From NCBI GenBank assembly GCA_902790415.1, contig CADARU010000008.1, positions 1 to 43,880 of the forward strand: a stretch of 43,880 nt of DNA, read 5' to 3'. Shown in pieces: positions 15,643 to 23,465 of the stretch. Within the stretch, counting starts at the first letter, position 1. Each line of letters begins with the position of its first letter. A program made the position numbers and the translations under genes. The DNA comes from an uncultured Pseudomonadota bacterium. Its GTDB lineage: Bacteria > Pseudomonadota > Alphaproteobacteria > Rs-D84. The notes beneath the pieces were generated by a model. That model ran no database searches and was not told the origin of the DNA. It saw only the letters and a program-made list of their open reading frames with translations.

Positions 15643-17904
15643 ATGAAGAAAATATTAACAACAATTTTAACACTGTTTTTTATAACAACCGCGAACGCAG
15701 AAACCGTTTCACGTATTAGTGTTAATGGTAATCAACGTATGGATGCGGAATCTGTACGAATACTGACCGAAACAAAAATTGGCGACAATGTCAATAATGA
15801 ACGTGTTAATCAGATTGCAAAAAAACTGCAAGAAAGTGGATATTTTTCCAAGGTTAACGTAAATATGGTTGGCGGAACATTGAAAATCGATGTGTCTGAA
15901 TCGCCAATCGTAAATATGGTTACGGTCGAAGGAAACGATGACATTTCAACGGATGATTTAAAAAAAGAAATTAAATTAAAAGAACGCTCTTCTTTTGACC
16001 AATCGGTCGTTGGCGGCGACGTGGCACGTATGTTGACCGTATATCAACGCAAAGGATATTTTGGCACAAAAATTTCACCCAAAAAGATTTCTTTGGGCGA
16101 CAATCGTGTCAATGTTGTATATGAAATTAGCGAAGGTCATCCGACATGGATTGATTCCATTGACTTTGAAGGTAACAAAGTGTTTAGCGATCGTGTTTTG
16201 CGTGGCGAAATACTATCACGCGAATATGCATGGTGGCGATTTATGGCACAATTTGATGTGTATGATGAAGACCGTATTAAATATGACCAACAAATGTTGC
16301 ACCAGTTTTATTTGCGGAACGGATATGTCGATTTCCAGGTAAAAAACACCAAGGGTACATTTACCCCAGACCGCGAATATTATTCTGTGGTATTTACTGT
16401 CGATGAGGGCGAAAAGTATAAAATTGGCAAATTGGATATAGATAACCCTTTTCCGGATGTGCCGAACGATGAACTATACGATGCGATGAAAACGTCCACC
16501 GGTGATACATACAATGTTGATGAAATAGAGGCAACCATTAGCGCGTTGCGCGGTACCATCGCAGATCATGGCTATGCATTTATAAACGTTGAACCAATTC
16601 CAACAAAAAACGATTCTGACAAAACGATTGATATAAAATTCAAAATTCAAAAAACAAATCGGGTTTATTTGAATTCTATTAACATTTTGGGCAACGTTCG
16701 CACATTTGATTCTGTGATAAACCAACTGATTCCAATGCGCGCCGGCGATCCGTTTTCATTGCAAACAATCGAACAAGGCCGTCAAAAACTGATGCGCACA
16801 CGTTATTTCAAAGACGTTCAAATGATTCCCAGTCGTGTTGCCGGGGAAAATATGATGGCATTGGATGTCAAGGTTGAAGAACAACCAACCGGAGAATTAT
16901 CTGGTGGTGTTGGTTGGTCTAATATAAACGGATTTATGGTTGATGCCGGTATTACCGAAAATAATTTTATGGGCCGCGGTCAAATTGTTCAGTTGCGTGG
17001 TTCTATCGCACAATATCAAAAACAGGCATTGTTTAGTTTTACCGAACCGTTCTTGTTCGGGCGTGCGTTATCTGGTGGATTTGATGTTTCCTATACAATG
17101 TATGATTATAAAAAGTTGGGTGGATATGGTTACGATCGCGATTCTTTGGTTATCGCCGGGCGTTTGGGATGGCAATTAACGGATCACTGGTCCCAGACGA
17201 TGCGCCTGTCTGCAACATTTGACCAAAACTATGATTTGCAAGTCGGTGGATGGCAGGATGCAACCCTGTACACATTGGGGACATATTTTAAATATTATAA
17301 TCTAGACACCAATTTCCAACAAAACACCCATACCGGATTGGTCGGTAATTTTGGATTGGCATACACCGGGTTTGGCGGCACCGAAACATTTATGCGATAT
17401 AATGCCGATATAACCGCAATGGTAAAGTTCTTGGATGACAGATGGCAATTAAAAACATCTGTGGATTTCGGGATGATACAAACATTGGGTGATGATTACA
17501 TACCACGTGTTTACCGCTATTTCTTGGGTGGTGAATCACTGCGCGGTTTTGACGTTGCCGGCGTAGGCAGTCGTAATTGGCGTTTATCATCATACGCATT
17601 GGGTGGTATGTGGAAATTAAATGGTTCAACACAATTAAATTTCCCGGTATTTATCCCTGATGAATATCAGATTAAGGGATTTGTTTTTGCCGATTATGGT
17701 ATTTTGGGTCGTCCACCAAAATTGGATTACACATATATGGGCAAAGATAATTTGATTGATCAAGATTTACGCACATCTGTTGGTGTTGGTATATATTGGA
17801 ACACACCGATGGGCCCAATGAATTTCAGTTGGGGTTGGCCATTAAAAATGAATAAATATGACCGCGAAAGACGTTTCTTGTTATCGTTTGAAACCCAATT
17901 TTAA
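15643..17904 (+). CDS. bamA: Outer membrane protein assembly factor BamA
   Basis: BamA is the central barrel of the Bam complex. The 753-residue product has a signal peptide (MKKILTTILTLFFITTANA), five POTRA-like domains (for example VSRISVNGNQRMDAESVRIL and VTVEGNDDISTDDLKKEI), and a C-terminal 16-strand barrel. Barrel marks include GGVGWSNINGFMVDAGITE, the YFLGGESLRGFDV segment (the VRGF-like lock, here LRGF) and a terminal FETQF. Length is normal for the family. lpxD, fabZ and lpxA, which often follow, are absent; a new promoter and T4SS-like genes come next. Confidence 0.97.
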   Translation: MKKILTTILTLFFITTANAETVSRISVNGNQRMDAESVRILTETKIGDNVNNERVNQIAKKLQESGYFSKVNVNMVGGTLKIDVSESPIVNMVTVEGNDDISTDDLKKEIKLKERSSFDQSVVGGDVARMLTVYQRKGYFGTKISPKKISLGDNRVNVVYEISEGHPTWIDSIDFEGNKVFSDRVLRGEILSREYAWWRFMAQFDVYDEDRIKYDQQMLHQFYLRNGYVDFQVKNTKGTFTPDREYYSVVFTVDEGEKYKIGKLDIDNPFPDVPNDELYDAMKTSTGDTYNVDEIEATISALRGTIADHGYAFINVEPIPTKNDSDKTIDIKFKIQKTNRVYLNSINILGNVRTFDSVINQLIPMRAGDPFSLQTIEQGRQKLMRTRYFKDVQMIPSRVAGENMMALDVKVEEQPTGELSGGVGWSNINGFMVDAGITENNFMGRGQIVQLRGSIAQYQKQALFSFTEPFLFGRALSGGFDVSYTMYDYKKLGGYGYDRDSLVIAGRLGWQLTDHWSQTMRLSATFDQNYDLQVGGWQDATLYTLGTYFKYYNLDTNFQQNTHTGLVGNFGLAYTGFGGTETFMRYNADITAMVKFLDDRWQLKTSVDFGMIQTLGDDYIPRVYRYFLGGESLRGFDVAGVGSRNWRLSSYALGGMWKLNGSTQLNFPVFIPDEYQIKGFVFADYGILGRPPKLDYTYMGKDNLIDQDLRTSVGVGIYWNTPMGPMNFSWGWPLKMNKYDRERRFLLSFETQF

Positions 17905-17918
17905 TAGTGTATTTACAC

Positions 17919-17948
17919 TTGACCCATGTAATCAAATTTTTTTATAAT
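17919..17948 (+). promoter_or_regulatory. Promoter for the small lipoprotein / VirB8-like operon
   Basis: TTGACC (17919-17924), an 18-nt spacer and a consensus TATAAT (17943-17948) lie upstream of the lipoprotein gene, which has a GGGGG ribosome site. Confidence 0.6.
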
Positions 17949-17972
17949 GGTTTTAACCTAGGGGGAAAATAT

Positions 17973-18119
17973 ATGAAAAAAATTATTCTTGGATTATTTT
18001 TGGGATTAGTTCTGGCGGGCTGTGGTCAAATTTATGACCGCGAACCGGTTGGCATTGGATACGATACAAACGAATTAAAACTGAGTCCTTGCGCATGCAT
18101 GATGGTATATCGTGCATAG
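17973..18119 (+). CDS. Small lipoprotein, possible VirB7-like
   Basis: A 48-residue protein begins with a lipoprotein signal MKKIILGLFLGLVLAGC and has a short mature part (GQIYDREPVGIGYDTNEL) ending in a Cys-rich SPCACMM. It is preceded by GGGGGAAAA and a strong promoter. It lies directly before two VirB8-like genes. VirB7 of P-type secretion systems is a short lipoprotein encoded just before VirB8, so a VirB7 role is possible, but size, signal and position are the only evidence. Confidence 0.6.
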   Translation: MKKIILGLFLGLVLAGCGQIYDREPVGIGYDTNELKLSPCACMMVYRA

Positions 18120-18154
18120 GTGTTGTACGTATTTAATTTGGGGGAACGGCGAGA

Positions 18155-18859
18155 GTGTTAAACTATCCGGACAATTTTGATACACCTGCGTTTCCTGCGG
18201 GGAAACGGATTTCTGTTGCGCGTATTGCGGCAATTTGTTGTATGTCCGCATTTTTCGTGATTATTTGTATGTGCGGTGCAATATGGTGGCTGAACACCAA
18301 AAAAAGTATTTCACCTGTTCTGATTTTTGTTGATTCTGTAACCGGTCAATGGCAAGTTGCCGGCAAAAAAGCAAACAATCAAGAATCAGAATATTATTAT
18401 GTGGTCCAAAAGTCTTTGGTTGGTGTTTTTACCGAAAAATGGTTTAATATTTCAACAAATCCTGAAAAAAACATGTTAATGTGGGGACGCTGTAATCGTG
18501 ATGAAATTTGCACTAATCGCATAGAACAAACAAATATTGCGAATTCTGGTTGTGATATTTTCTGTATGTCTGATGAAAAAACGTATAAAGATTTCATAGA
18601 AAAAGTTGTTCCGATATATCAAACACGCGCATCTTTTGGTGAACAATGGTCGGTCAATGTAAATACTATCACTGTTTCACCAGATGGCAACATAAGTGAA
18701 AATGGCGGCCAATGGATTGTTAATGCCCATGTACGCGCCGTTCCGGGGCCGGGATTCAATATTATCGCGTATGTTAGTTTGGCACGAAACGTTTCGGATT
18801 ATCCACAAACACTGGGGTATTATATAAACAATTTTAACGCATATAACGTACAACAATGA
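18155..18859 (+). CDS. VirB8-like type IV secretion protein (first paralogue)
   Basis: VirB8 proteins are bitopic inner-membrane subunits with a periplasmic NTF2-like domain. This 234-residue protein has a cytoplasmic N-terminus, one membrane helix (AAICCMSAFFVIICMCGAIW) and a periplasmic domain. That domain ends GGQWIVNAHVRAVPGPG and NVSDYPQTLGYYINNFNAY, close to the VirB8 ending (YP.TLGYYV..FN.Y). The start is GTG with GGGGGAA and GGCGAG upstream. Six Cys residues in the periplasmic part suggest disulphides. The next gene overlaps by 4 nt and encodes a second protein of the same plan. Confidence 0.68.
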   Translation: MLNYPDNFDTPAFPAGKRISVARIAAICCMSAFFVIICMCGAIWWLNTKKSISPVLIFVDSVTGQWQVAGKKANNQESEYYYVVQKSLVGVFTEKWFNISTNPEKNMLMWGRCNRDEICTNRIEQTNIANSGCDIFCMSDEKTYKDFIEKVVPIYQTRASFGEQWSVNVNTITVSPDGNISENGGQWIVNAHVRAVPGPGFNIIAYVSLARNVSDYPQTLGYYINNFNAYNVQQ

Positions 18860-19503
18860 AAAAGATACTTGGTTTTTTTGTTGGTTTTTTAATAATGTTG
18901 ATGACGTTTGTCATGCTGTATATGGCCAGTGCGATATACGACACAAACAACCGCATCCACGTTGAACCGTTTTTCTTGCGTGATAATACGGTGCAAAATG
19001 TTGGCGCACCAAAAAATATGTCCGAAGTTGAAAACAAAAAACTACAAAATTGGTTGATTAAAAAATTTGTTACAGAATATTTTTATGTTACACCCAATGA
19101 AACAAATATAGAAAATCGTCAAAAGAAATTATCACCATTGTATTATCTGGCGACACCTGCGGTGTTTAAAGAGTGGCAAGATGTAATTGCCCCAATGTTA
19201 ACAGAAATGGCAACCAAAGGTATGCGACAAACCGTTCACGTGTTTGATGAAATGCCGCAAATGGTGGACAGTAATTATTTGCAGGTTGATTATGAATTGA
19301 AAACATGGTATAAACCAAATGATATGGCCGAAGTTCCAAAGGTTACACGTGGCACAATGTATATAAGTATTCAATACTCTAATGCCGAAATTAAATTAAA
19401 AACGCCTGCTACTTTGGTACATAAAAAATTACTGGAAGGAATTGACCCCGCGGTGGTTTTTGTGTTTAGGGTTGATTCTGTAATGATGTCGGGAAACAAA
19501 TAA
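18856..19503 (+). CDS. VirB8-like protein (second paralogue)
   Basis: The 215-residue product has an N-terminal membrane helix (LGFFVGFLIMLMTFVMLYMA) and a periplasmic domain of NTF2-like size. It has WLIKKFVTEYFYVTPNET and a SPLYYLATPAVFKEWQDV segment like those of VirB8 and TrbF. The ATG overlaps the stop region of the first VirB8-like gene (ATGA), so translation is probably coupled. Duplicated VirB8 is a known feature of the Rickettsiales rvh system. Assignment rests on fold layout and context, not on a strict motif. Confidence 0.58.
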   Translation: MKKILGFFVGFLIMLMTFVMLYMASAIYDTNNRIHVEPFFLRDNTVQNVGAPKNMSEVENKKLQNWLIKKFVTEYFYVTPNETNIENRQKKLSPLYYLATPAVFKEWQDVIAPMLTEMATKGMRQTVHVFDEMPQMVDSNYLQVDYELKTWYKPNDMAEVPKVTRGTMYISIQYSNAEIKLKTPATLVHKKLLEGIDPAVVFVFRVDSVMMSGNK

Positions 19504-20304
19504 ATGAAGTTATTATTTAGTATTTTTTTGGGGTTCTTTTGTCTGGCCGGCAATACAGTATTTGCCGAAGATGAATTTGATTCTGAAAACTTTGATACGA
19601 CCGATGATGTTACGATTACCAACGGTGATGATGCAACAAATCTGGAATGCCAGGGAATATCGTTGGAATTTAATGATGATGCAAATCCTGTGGCGGTTAA
19701 TAATTTTGATATTGCCGGTATTATGTTGGGAATGAATTTTGAAGATGTTATGACGATTGCACGCGATAATGGACTTTATCGTCCGATAAAAAAGAACAGT
19801 GTCGTTTACTCTATCCACCAGGATTGGAAATATAATTTAGATTACGAATGTCGTCAAAATAATATTTTTGCGCCGGCGGCATTGGAACGCTGTATAAATT
19901 CGTTGGCAAAAAATCGTGGGGTTTTATATGCATCTGAATTGCATTTGGAACGCACAACGACCGGCGAAACCATTGACGTGTTTTTTACCAGTAATGCAAC
20001 CGATAACGTTGTTTGGAAAATTGTATATAAAAACGATGTTGATGAATTAGAAGGCGATGATGAAAAATTCGCAAACCAACGCGATAAAAAAGTTATGGCA
20101 TTTTGGCAAAACGTTTTGGATAAATACGGCAGTCCAAATGCCGGTGATGACAAATGGGCCAGTTCTGATAATTCATACGACCCAGTAATGACCGCTTACT
20201 TTGGCGAATTGGAATTGACCGATTGCGGCAATAAAAATGAAGACGTGGCCATAAATATTCAACAGGCAAATGATAATTTTATTGCAAAACCTTATGCGTT
20301 TTAA
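19504..20304 (+). CDS. Secreted hypothetical protein, acidic
   Basis: I do not recognise a family. The 266-residue protein has a Sec signal peptide (MKLLFSIFLGFFCLAGNTVFA, cleaved before EDEF). A very acidic low-complexity stretch follows (DEFDSENFDTTDDVT). Then comes a globular part with NFDIAGIMLGMNFEDVMTIA, which resembles the short 'G..lGMs..eV......' helix seen in many periplasmic proteins. Four or five Cys residues may pair. Its ATG follows the previous stop with no gap, so it belongs to the VirB8-like operon. A periplasmic or outer-membrane role with that machinery is an inference. Confidence 0.65.
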   Translation: MKLLFSIFLGFFCLAGNTVFAEDEFDSENFDTTDDVTITNGDDATNLECQGISLEFNDDANPVAVNNFDIAGIMLGMNFEDVMTIARDNGLYRPIKKNSVVYSIHQDWKYNLDYECRQNNIFAPAALERCINSLAKNRGVLYASELHLERTTTGETIDVFFTSNATDNVVWKIVYKNDVDELEGDDEKFANQRDKKVMAFWQNVLDKYGSPNAGDDKWASSDNSYDPVMTAYFGELELTDCGNKNEDVAINIQQANDNFIAKPYAF

Positions 20305-20307
20305 AAT

Positions 20308-20649
20308 ATGGATTCGTATAAAACTGGTTTGTTTTCTGAATTTATTGCACGAATGTATTTAAGGATACATGGTTTTAGAATTATATCACAACGATATATT
20401 ACCGGTCGTAACACCAACCGCGCCGAAATAGATATTATCGCAAAACGCGGAAATTTAATAATCTTTGTAGAAGTTAAACACCGCAAAAATATTATGGCCG
20501 CATGGGGCGCAATCAGCCCGACACAAATAAAACGTCTGAGATTGGCGGCCGAAGGTTTTTTGTTACGCCGGCATTGGCAAGGCGATGCGCGTTTTGATGT
20601 TTTGATATTACATGGTTGGCATATAAATTGGATAAAAAATGCAATATAA
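20308..20649 (+). CDS. yraN: YraN family (UPF0102) endonuclease-like protein
   Basis: YraN proteins have a restriction-endonuclease-like fold and unknown function. The 113-residue product has the family order: GLFSEFIARMYLRIHGFRII, then NRAEIDIIAKRGNLIIFVEV with the E-x-D and E-V-K core residues, then KHRK and a C-terminal ARFDVLIL. It starts 3 nt after the secreted protein gene and is likely the last gene of the operon. yraN usually sits next to rsmI, which is absent here. Confidence 0.9.
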   Translation: MDSYKTGLFSEFIARMYLRIHGFRIISQRYITGRNTNRAEIDIIAKRGNLIIFVEVKHRKNIMAAWGAISPTQIKRLRLAAEGFLLRRHWQGDARFDVLILHGWHINWIKNAI

Positions 20650-20654
20650 ATGAC

Positions 20655-20683
20655 TTGCAAAAATTATATGTTGTGAATATAAT
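20655..20683 (+). promoter_or_regulatory. Promoter of the 49-residue lipoprotein gene
   Basis: TTGCAA (20655-20660), 17 nt, TATAAT (20678-20683), then a leader with AAAAAGGAG before the ATG at 20717. Confidence 0.65.
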
Positions 20684-20716
20684 CCTGGTACACCAAAAAC
20701 CTAAAAAGGAGAAAAC

Positions 20717-20866
20717 ATGAAGAAAGTTATTTTGGCTTTGTTTGCCGTTATGACATTGGCCGCCTGCACAGGTTCTTATAAATCTGGCAATTGTGAATAT
20801 GATTTCTTGTTGCACAAAGATATTTCCATTTCCAAATGGATTGGCAGCGCAACTGGCGGTTGCTAA
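20717..20866 (+). CDS. Small lipoprotein, 49 residues
   Basis: The reading frame gives MKKVILALFAVMTLAAC as a lipoprotein signal, then a 33-residue mature part with two further Cys (in GNCEYDF and the terminal GGC). It has its own consensus promoter, a strong AAAGGAG site and a terminator (AAATCCCAC/GTGGGATTT), so it is a complete one-gene transcription unit. It is not recognisable as a named family. It lies at the edge of the phage-derived cassette but on the opposite strand. Confidence 0.75.
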   Translation: MKKVILALFAVMTLAACTGSYKSGNCEYDFLLHKDISISKWIGSATGGC

Positions 20867-20873
20867 AAGCAAA

Positions 20874-20896
20874 AAATCCCACAAATTGTGGGATTT
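20874..20896. terminator. Bidirectional terminator
   Basis: AAATCCCAC-AAATT-GTGGGATTT with A- and T-runs on the two sides serves the lipoprotein gene (plus) and the end of the phage cassette (minus). Confidence 0.85.
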
Positions 20897-20900
20897 TTTA

Positions 20901-21161
20901 TTACTTGATTATTGCCGTTTTTATTAGGTTTATATCTTCTTTGATTCCATCTATTTTTAACTGTAATTGCCCGATACCAGATTCTAATAAATTTGTTCTG
21001 TTTTCTAATGTGGTTATACGGGTTGTTAAATGTTCCAAATCAACCAAGGCGTTATCTTGACGTGCGCCCCAATAAACCAGGCCGCCAATAAATACGATTA
21101 AAAACCATCCACTGCGCAACGTTTCCAAAACATTTGAAAAACTGTTATTGTGTTTTGTCAT
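20901..21161 (-). CDS. Phage-type small membrane protein with coiled coil
   Basis: The 86-residue product has one membrane helix (GWFLIVFIGGLVYWGA) followed by a heptad-like helix (LTTRITTLENRTNLLESGIG). Proteins of this design are common beside portal genes and in lysis modules of phages, but I cannot give a name. It overlaps the upstream gene by 17 nt and is the last gene of the cassette in the direction of transcription. Confidence 0.6.
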   Translation of the reverse strand: MTKHNNSFSNVLETLRSGWFLIVFIGGLVYWGARQDNALVDLEHLTTRITTLENRTNLLESGIGQLQLKIDGIKEDINLIKTAIIK

Positions 21162-21354
21162 TTGATTTTCCCCGTAAAATAAGTTGTTCTATTTGATGCA
21201 CTAATGCGCGTTGACCTTCTATGGTGCGCAATTCTGAATCCGATGCGTTTGGCCCCAATACGCGTTCCAACGTAATTCTGCGCAGATGCGCAATAACCTT
21301 TTGTCCTGATGCAGTTAAAAAGGTTTGCGCATAAATTTGTTCGACATTATTCAT
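21145..21354 (-). CDS. Small phage protein, Bbp19-like
   Basis: The 69-residue protein (IYAQTFLTASGQKVIAHLRR, then EGQRALVHQIEQLI) has the pattern of the short Bbp19-type protein found directly after portal genes in podoviruses: a Gly-x-x-Val-x-x-x-Leu helix, then a 'G.RalV..I' helix. The role is unknown. It lies 15 nt after the portal gene. The name is a family-level suggestion, not a match I can prove. Confidence 0.55.
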   Translation of the reverse strand: MNNVEQIYAQTFLTASGQKVIAHLRRITLERVLGPNASDSELRTIEGQRALVHQIEQLILRGKSNDKTQ

Positions 21355-21369
21355 TTGTTATCCGTTTGG

Positions 21370-22596
21370 TTATATTAATGTTTCTTGTTCTGATACCATT
21401 TGCGCAATCGGGGCAATGTATTTTAATTCTGCATCACTGTGCAGAGATATTTTTTCTATGATTCCGCGCCGCGCCAATATTTGCAGTCCTCTATCACATA
21501 ACGGACGAATAAATTCGTGCAACAATCGTCCATAGGTTGCCCCCAATACACGTAACATATCGGTATTGCGCGCCAAAATTTCTGTGGCGGTCATTTCTTT
21601 ATCTGACAACAGCCCTAACCTGTCGGCCAACAAAGTGTGGCGTATTCTGTCGCGCAAATCTTTTAATATGATTTGCGAAACATCAAAATTTGCACCACTG
21701 GTCAATGGGGTTAAACCACTGCTGCCAACGGCTTTTGGAATAATGGCCCCAGGTGTTAAATTAATATTCCCAAGGTTTATTACACCATCATCATCGGCCT
21801 GCCAAATGCCACTGACGGCGATTGTTGCGTTTTTTAGAACCAATTCTACGACTTTGTTCGCGGTTTTTATATCTGGCAACGCACGCAGCACAGGGCCGTA
21901 TCCGTAAATATCGCCACTGGTCAAAGCCCAGCGAAAAATCAAATACGGATTTGTTTCGAACGTACCCGTTGCGACAATATTATTTTCCAAATCACCACCA
22001 ACATCTAACCATGCGGTAAATTCAGAGCCAACCAACGCCTGGACCAGACGTAATTGCATATCTGGATTTTGTTTTATTTTTTCCGCGATTTCACGTGGTG
22101 GTATCCAATCAGGATAACGCGCAGATATTTCCATCGCATTAACAGATGCCGTATGAAACACCGCATCTGGCAAAATCGCAATGTCTGTCATAGGAATAGC
22201 GGTAAAAGAAAAAGCACTGGCCGAACCAAGTGGCGATTCGGACATAAACAAACATGCGGTCCCCAGTGTTACCAAATCCATATAACATTGGTGGATAGTT
22301 GTATAAAAATTAGAATCGTTTAAATTTGCGCGCAACATACGGGTTGCAAATTCAGCATCGGGCGAATCTGGACTTTCAGGAACCAAATTTAACCACAATG
22401 ATTCCGGCGGTGTTAGCAACGAATACATACATGCCGCCAAATTATCGGCCGCATCCGATGCGGTCGCATCAAACAATGTCGCCATGTCTGAATCAGATGT
22501 TGGCATTGTATATCTGCGCGCATCGTCCCATCGTTTTATCCAAGGTGCACGTAAATCTAGTGCGCGATGATACATTTTTTGTAAATCGTGTTTCAT
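21370..22596 (-). CDS. Podovirus portal (head-to-tail connector) protein
   Basis: The portal is the dodecameric ring through which DNA enters the capsid. The N-terminus matches the T7 gp8-like connector family: DLRAPWIKRWDDARRYTMP, then LAACMYSLLTPPESLWLNLV. Later parts include IFRWALTSGDIYGYGPVLRA and KEMTATEILARNTDMLRVLG, also typical. At 408 residues it is about 100 or more shorter than most relatives, and it ends soon after AELKYIAPIAQMVSEQE. The C-terminal part (barrel/crown) may therefore be missing. It starts 20 nt after the nuclease half of the terminase. Confidence 0.85.
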   Translation of the reverse strand: MKHDLQKMYHRALDLRAPWIKRWDDARRYTMPTSDSDMATLFDATASDAADNLAACMYSLLTPPESLWLNLVPESPDSPDAEFATRMLRANLNDSNFYTTIHQCYMDLVTLGTACLFMSESPLGSASAFSFTAIPMTDIAILPDAVFHTASVNAMEISARYPDWIPPREIAEKIKQNPDMQLRLVQALVGSEFTAWLDVGGDLENNIVATGTFETNPYLIFRWALTSGDIYGYGPVLRALPDIKTANKVVELVLKNATIAVSGIWQADDDGVINLGNINLTPGAIIPKAVGSSGLTPLTSGANFDVSQIILKDLRDRIRHTLLADRLGLLSDKEMTATEILARNTDMLRVLGATYGRLLHEFIRPLCDRGLQILARRGIIEKISLHSDAELKYIAPIAQMVSEQETLI

Positions 22597-22616
22597 TTTT
22601 TATCCTTTTGGTTGTG

Positions 22617-23465
22617 TTAAATTTTGAAATCTGTGTTTGCAATATATCTGTGTGGTGTGGTGCCAAGGGGTCGAATTGGTATCGGAGATGTTAAAACCGC
22701 ACCCGATACCGCATCTATGCCATCATCGTGTTCTGTGCCCCCCAACGGCGACCAAGACAACATTTCCGAAAAAAACGGTGTTTGCCCGATTCTGGTATGT
22801 GCATATAATCGCCCTGACGATAGCAGCGGTTCCAAGGCATTTAAAATTCTGTCTTCTTTTTTTCTGGAATTTGTAATAGGACGAATTTGCACACCATAAT
22901 CTGCCCCAGATATTGCGTTTCGCATTATTTCCGGCAAAGCATTTCCAATACCATTTGTTTCAACCGCCAGTGTGTGCTGTTTATGTCGCCTAATAAAATC
23001 AAAAACCCGATGGCATTGATATGCCAATGGATAATCTGTCCCATCAGGCACCACCAAATACAAAATATCGTGTATAAAAACCCTGTTATTTTTATCATCA
23101 CGATAGATTAAAACACATACACTATTATCTGCGTTTTTCTTGCCGCTGGATGGGTCCCAGTAAACTATCGCGCCGGTGATACAAAAATCGCCAATTTTTC
23201 CGATTCGCGCATCAAAATCGTGGTTATATATTATTATTCCGCCCGGATCTAATCTGATTTTATCGGGCGCAACGTAATCCAACATCATTTGCGCAGAAAA
23301 ATGCCTGTCCCCAACAGTTCTACGCATTTCTTCTATTTTTTCCAACGGAAAAACCTGGGGCCAGGCCGAATTTCCGGCATCATCCAATATCGGTATTCTT
23401 AATTCTGAATATCCTGATAAAAAAGGCGTTGAAAAAACATTTTTTTCATATACTATATCAGACAT
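22617..23465 (-). CDS. Terminase large subunit, C-terminal nuclease half
   Basis: This 282-residue fragment starts at SDIVYEKNVFSTPFLSGYSE and continues with the segment that normally follows the ATPase domain (SAWPQVFPLEKIEEMRRTVG). It has the RNase H-like nuclease acidic positions: Asp in AIVYWDPSSGKK, Glu in LAVETNGIGNALPE and Asp in TEHDDGIDAVSG. The missing N-terminal half is at 26780-27373. Its ATG (23465-23463) shares a CATG with the divergent dnaB start. A GGGAG 8 nt upstream, inside dnaB, could serve as ribosome site, so separate translation is possible. Confidence 0.82.
   Translation of the reverse strand: MSDIVYEKNVFSTPFLSGYSELRIPILDDAGNSAWPQVFPLEKIEEMRRTVGDRHFSAQMMLDYVAPDKIRLDPGGIIIYNHDFDARIGKIGDFCITGAIVYWDPSSGKKNADNSVCVLIYRDDKNNRVFIHDILYLVVPDGTDYPLAYQCHRVFDFIRRHKQHTLAVETNGIGNALPEIMRNAISGADYGVQIRPITNSRKKEDRILNALEPLLSSGRLYAHTRIGQTPFFSEMLSWSPLGGTEHDDGIDAVSGAVLTSPIPIRPLGTTPHRYIANTDFKI
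23429..23456 (+). promoter_or_regulatory. dnaB promoter, predicted leaderless, inside terminase coding sequence
   Basis: TTGAAA (23429-23434), 16 nt, TACTAT (23451-23456), then 7 nt to the dnaB ATG. The whole promoter lies within the first codons of the terminase nuclease half on the other strand. Confidence 0.55.
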
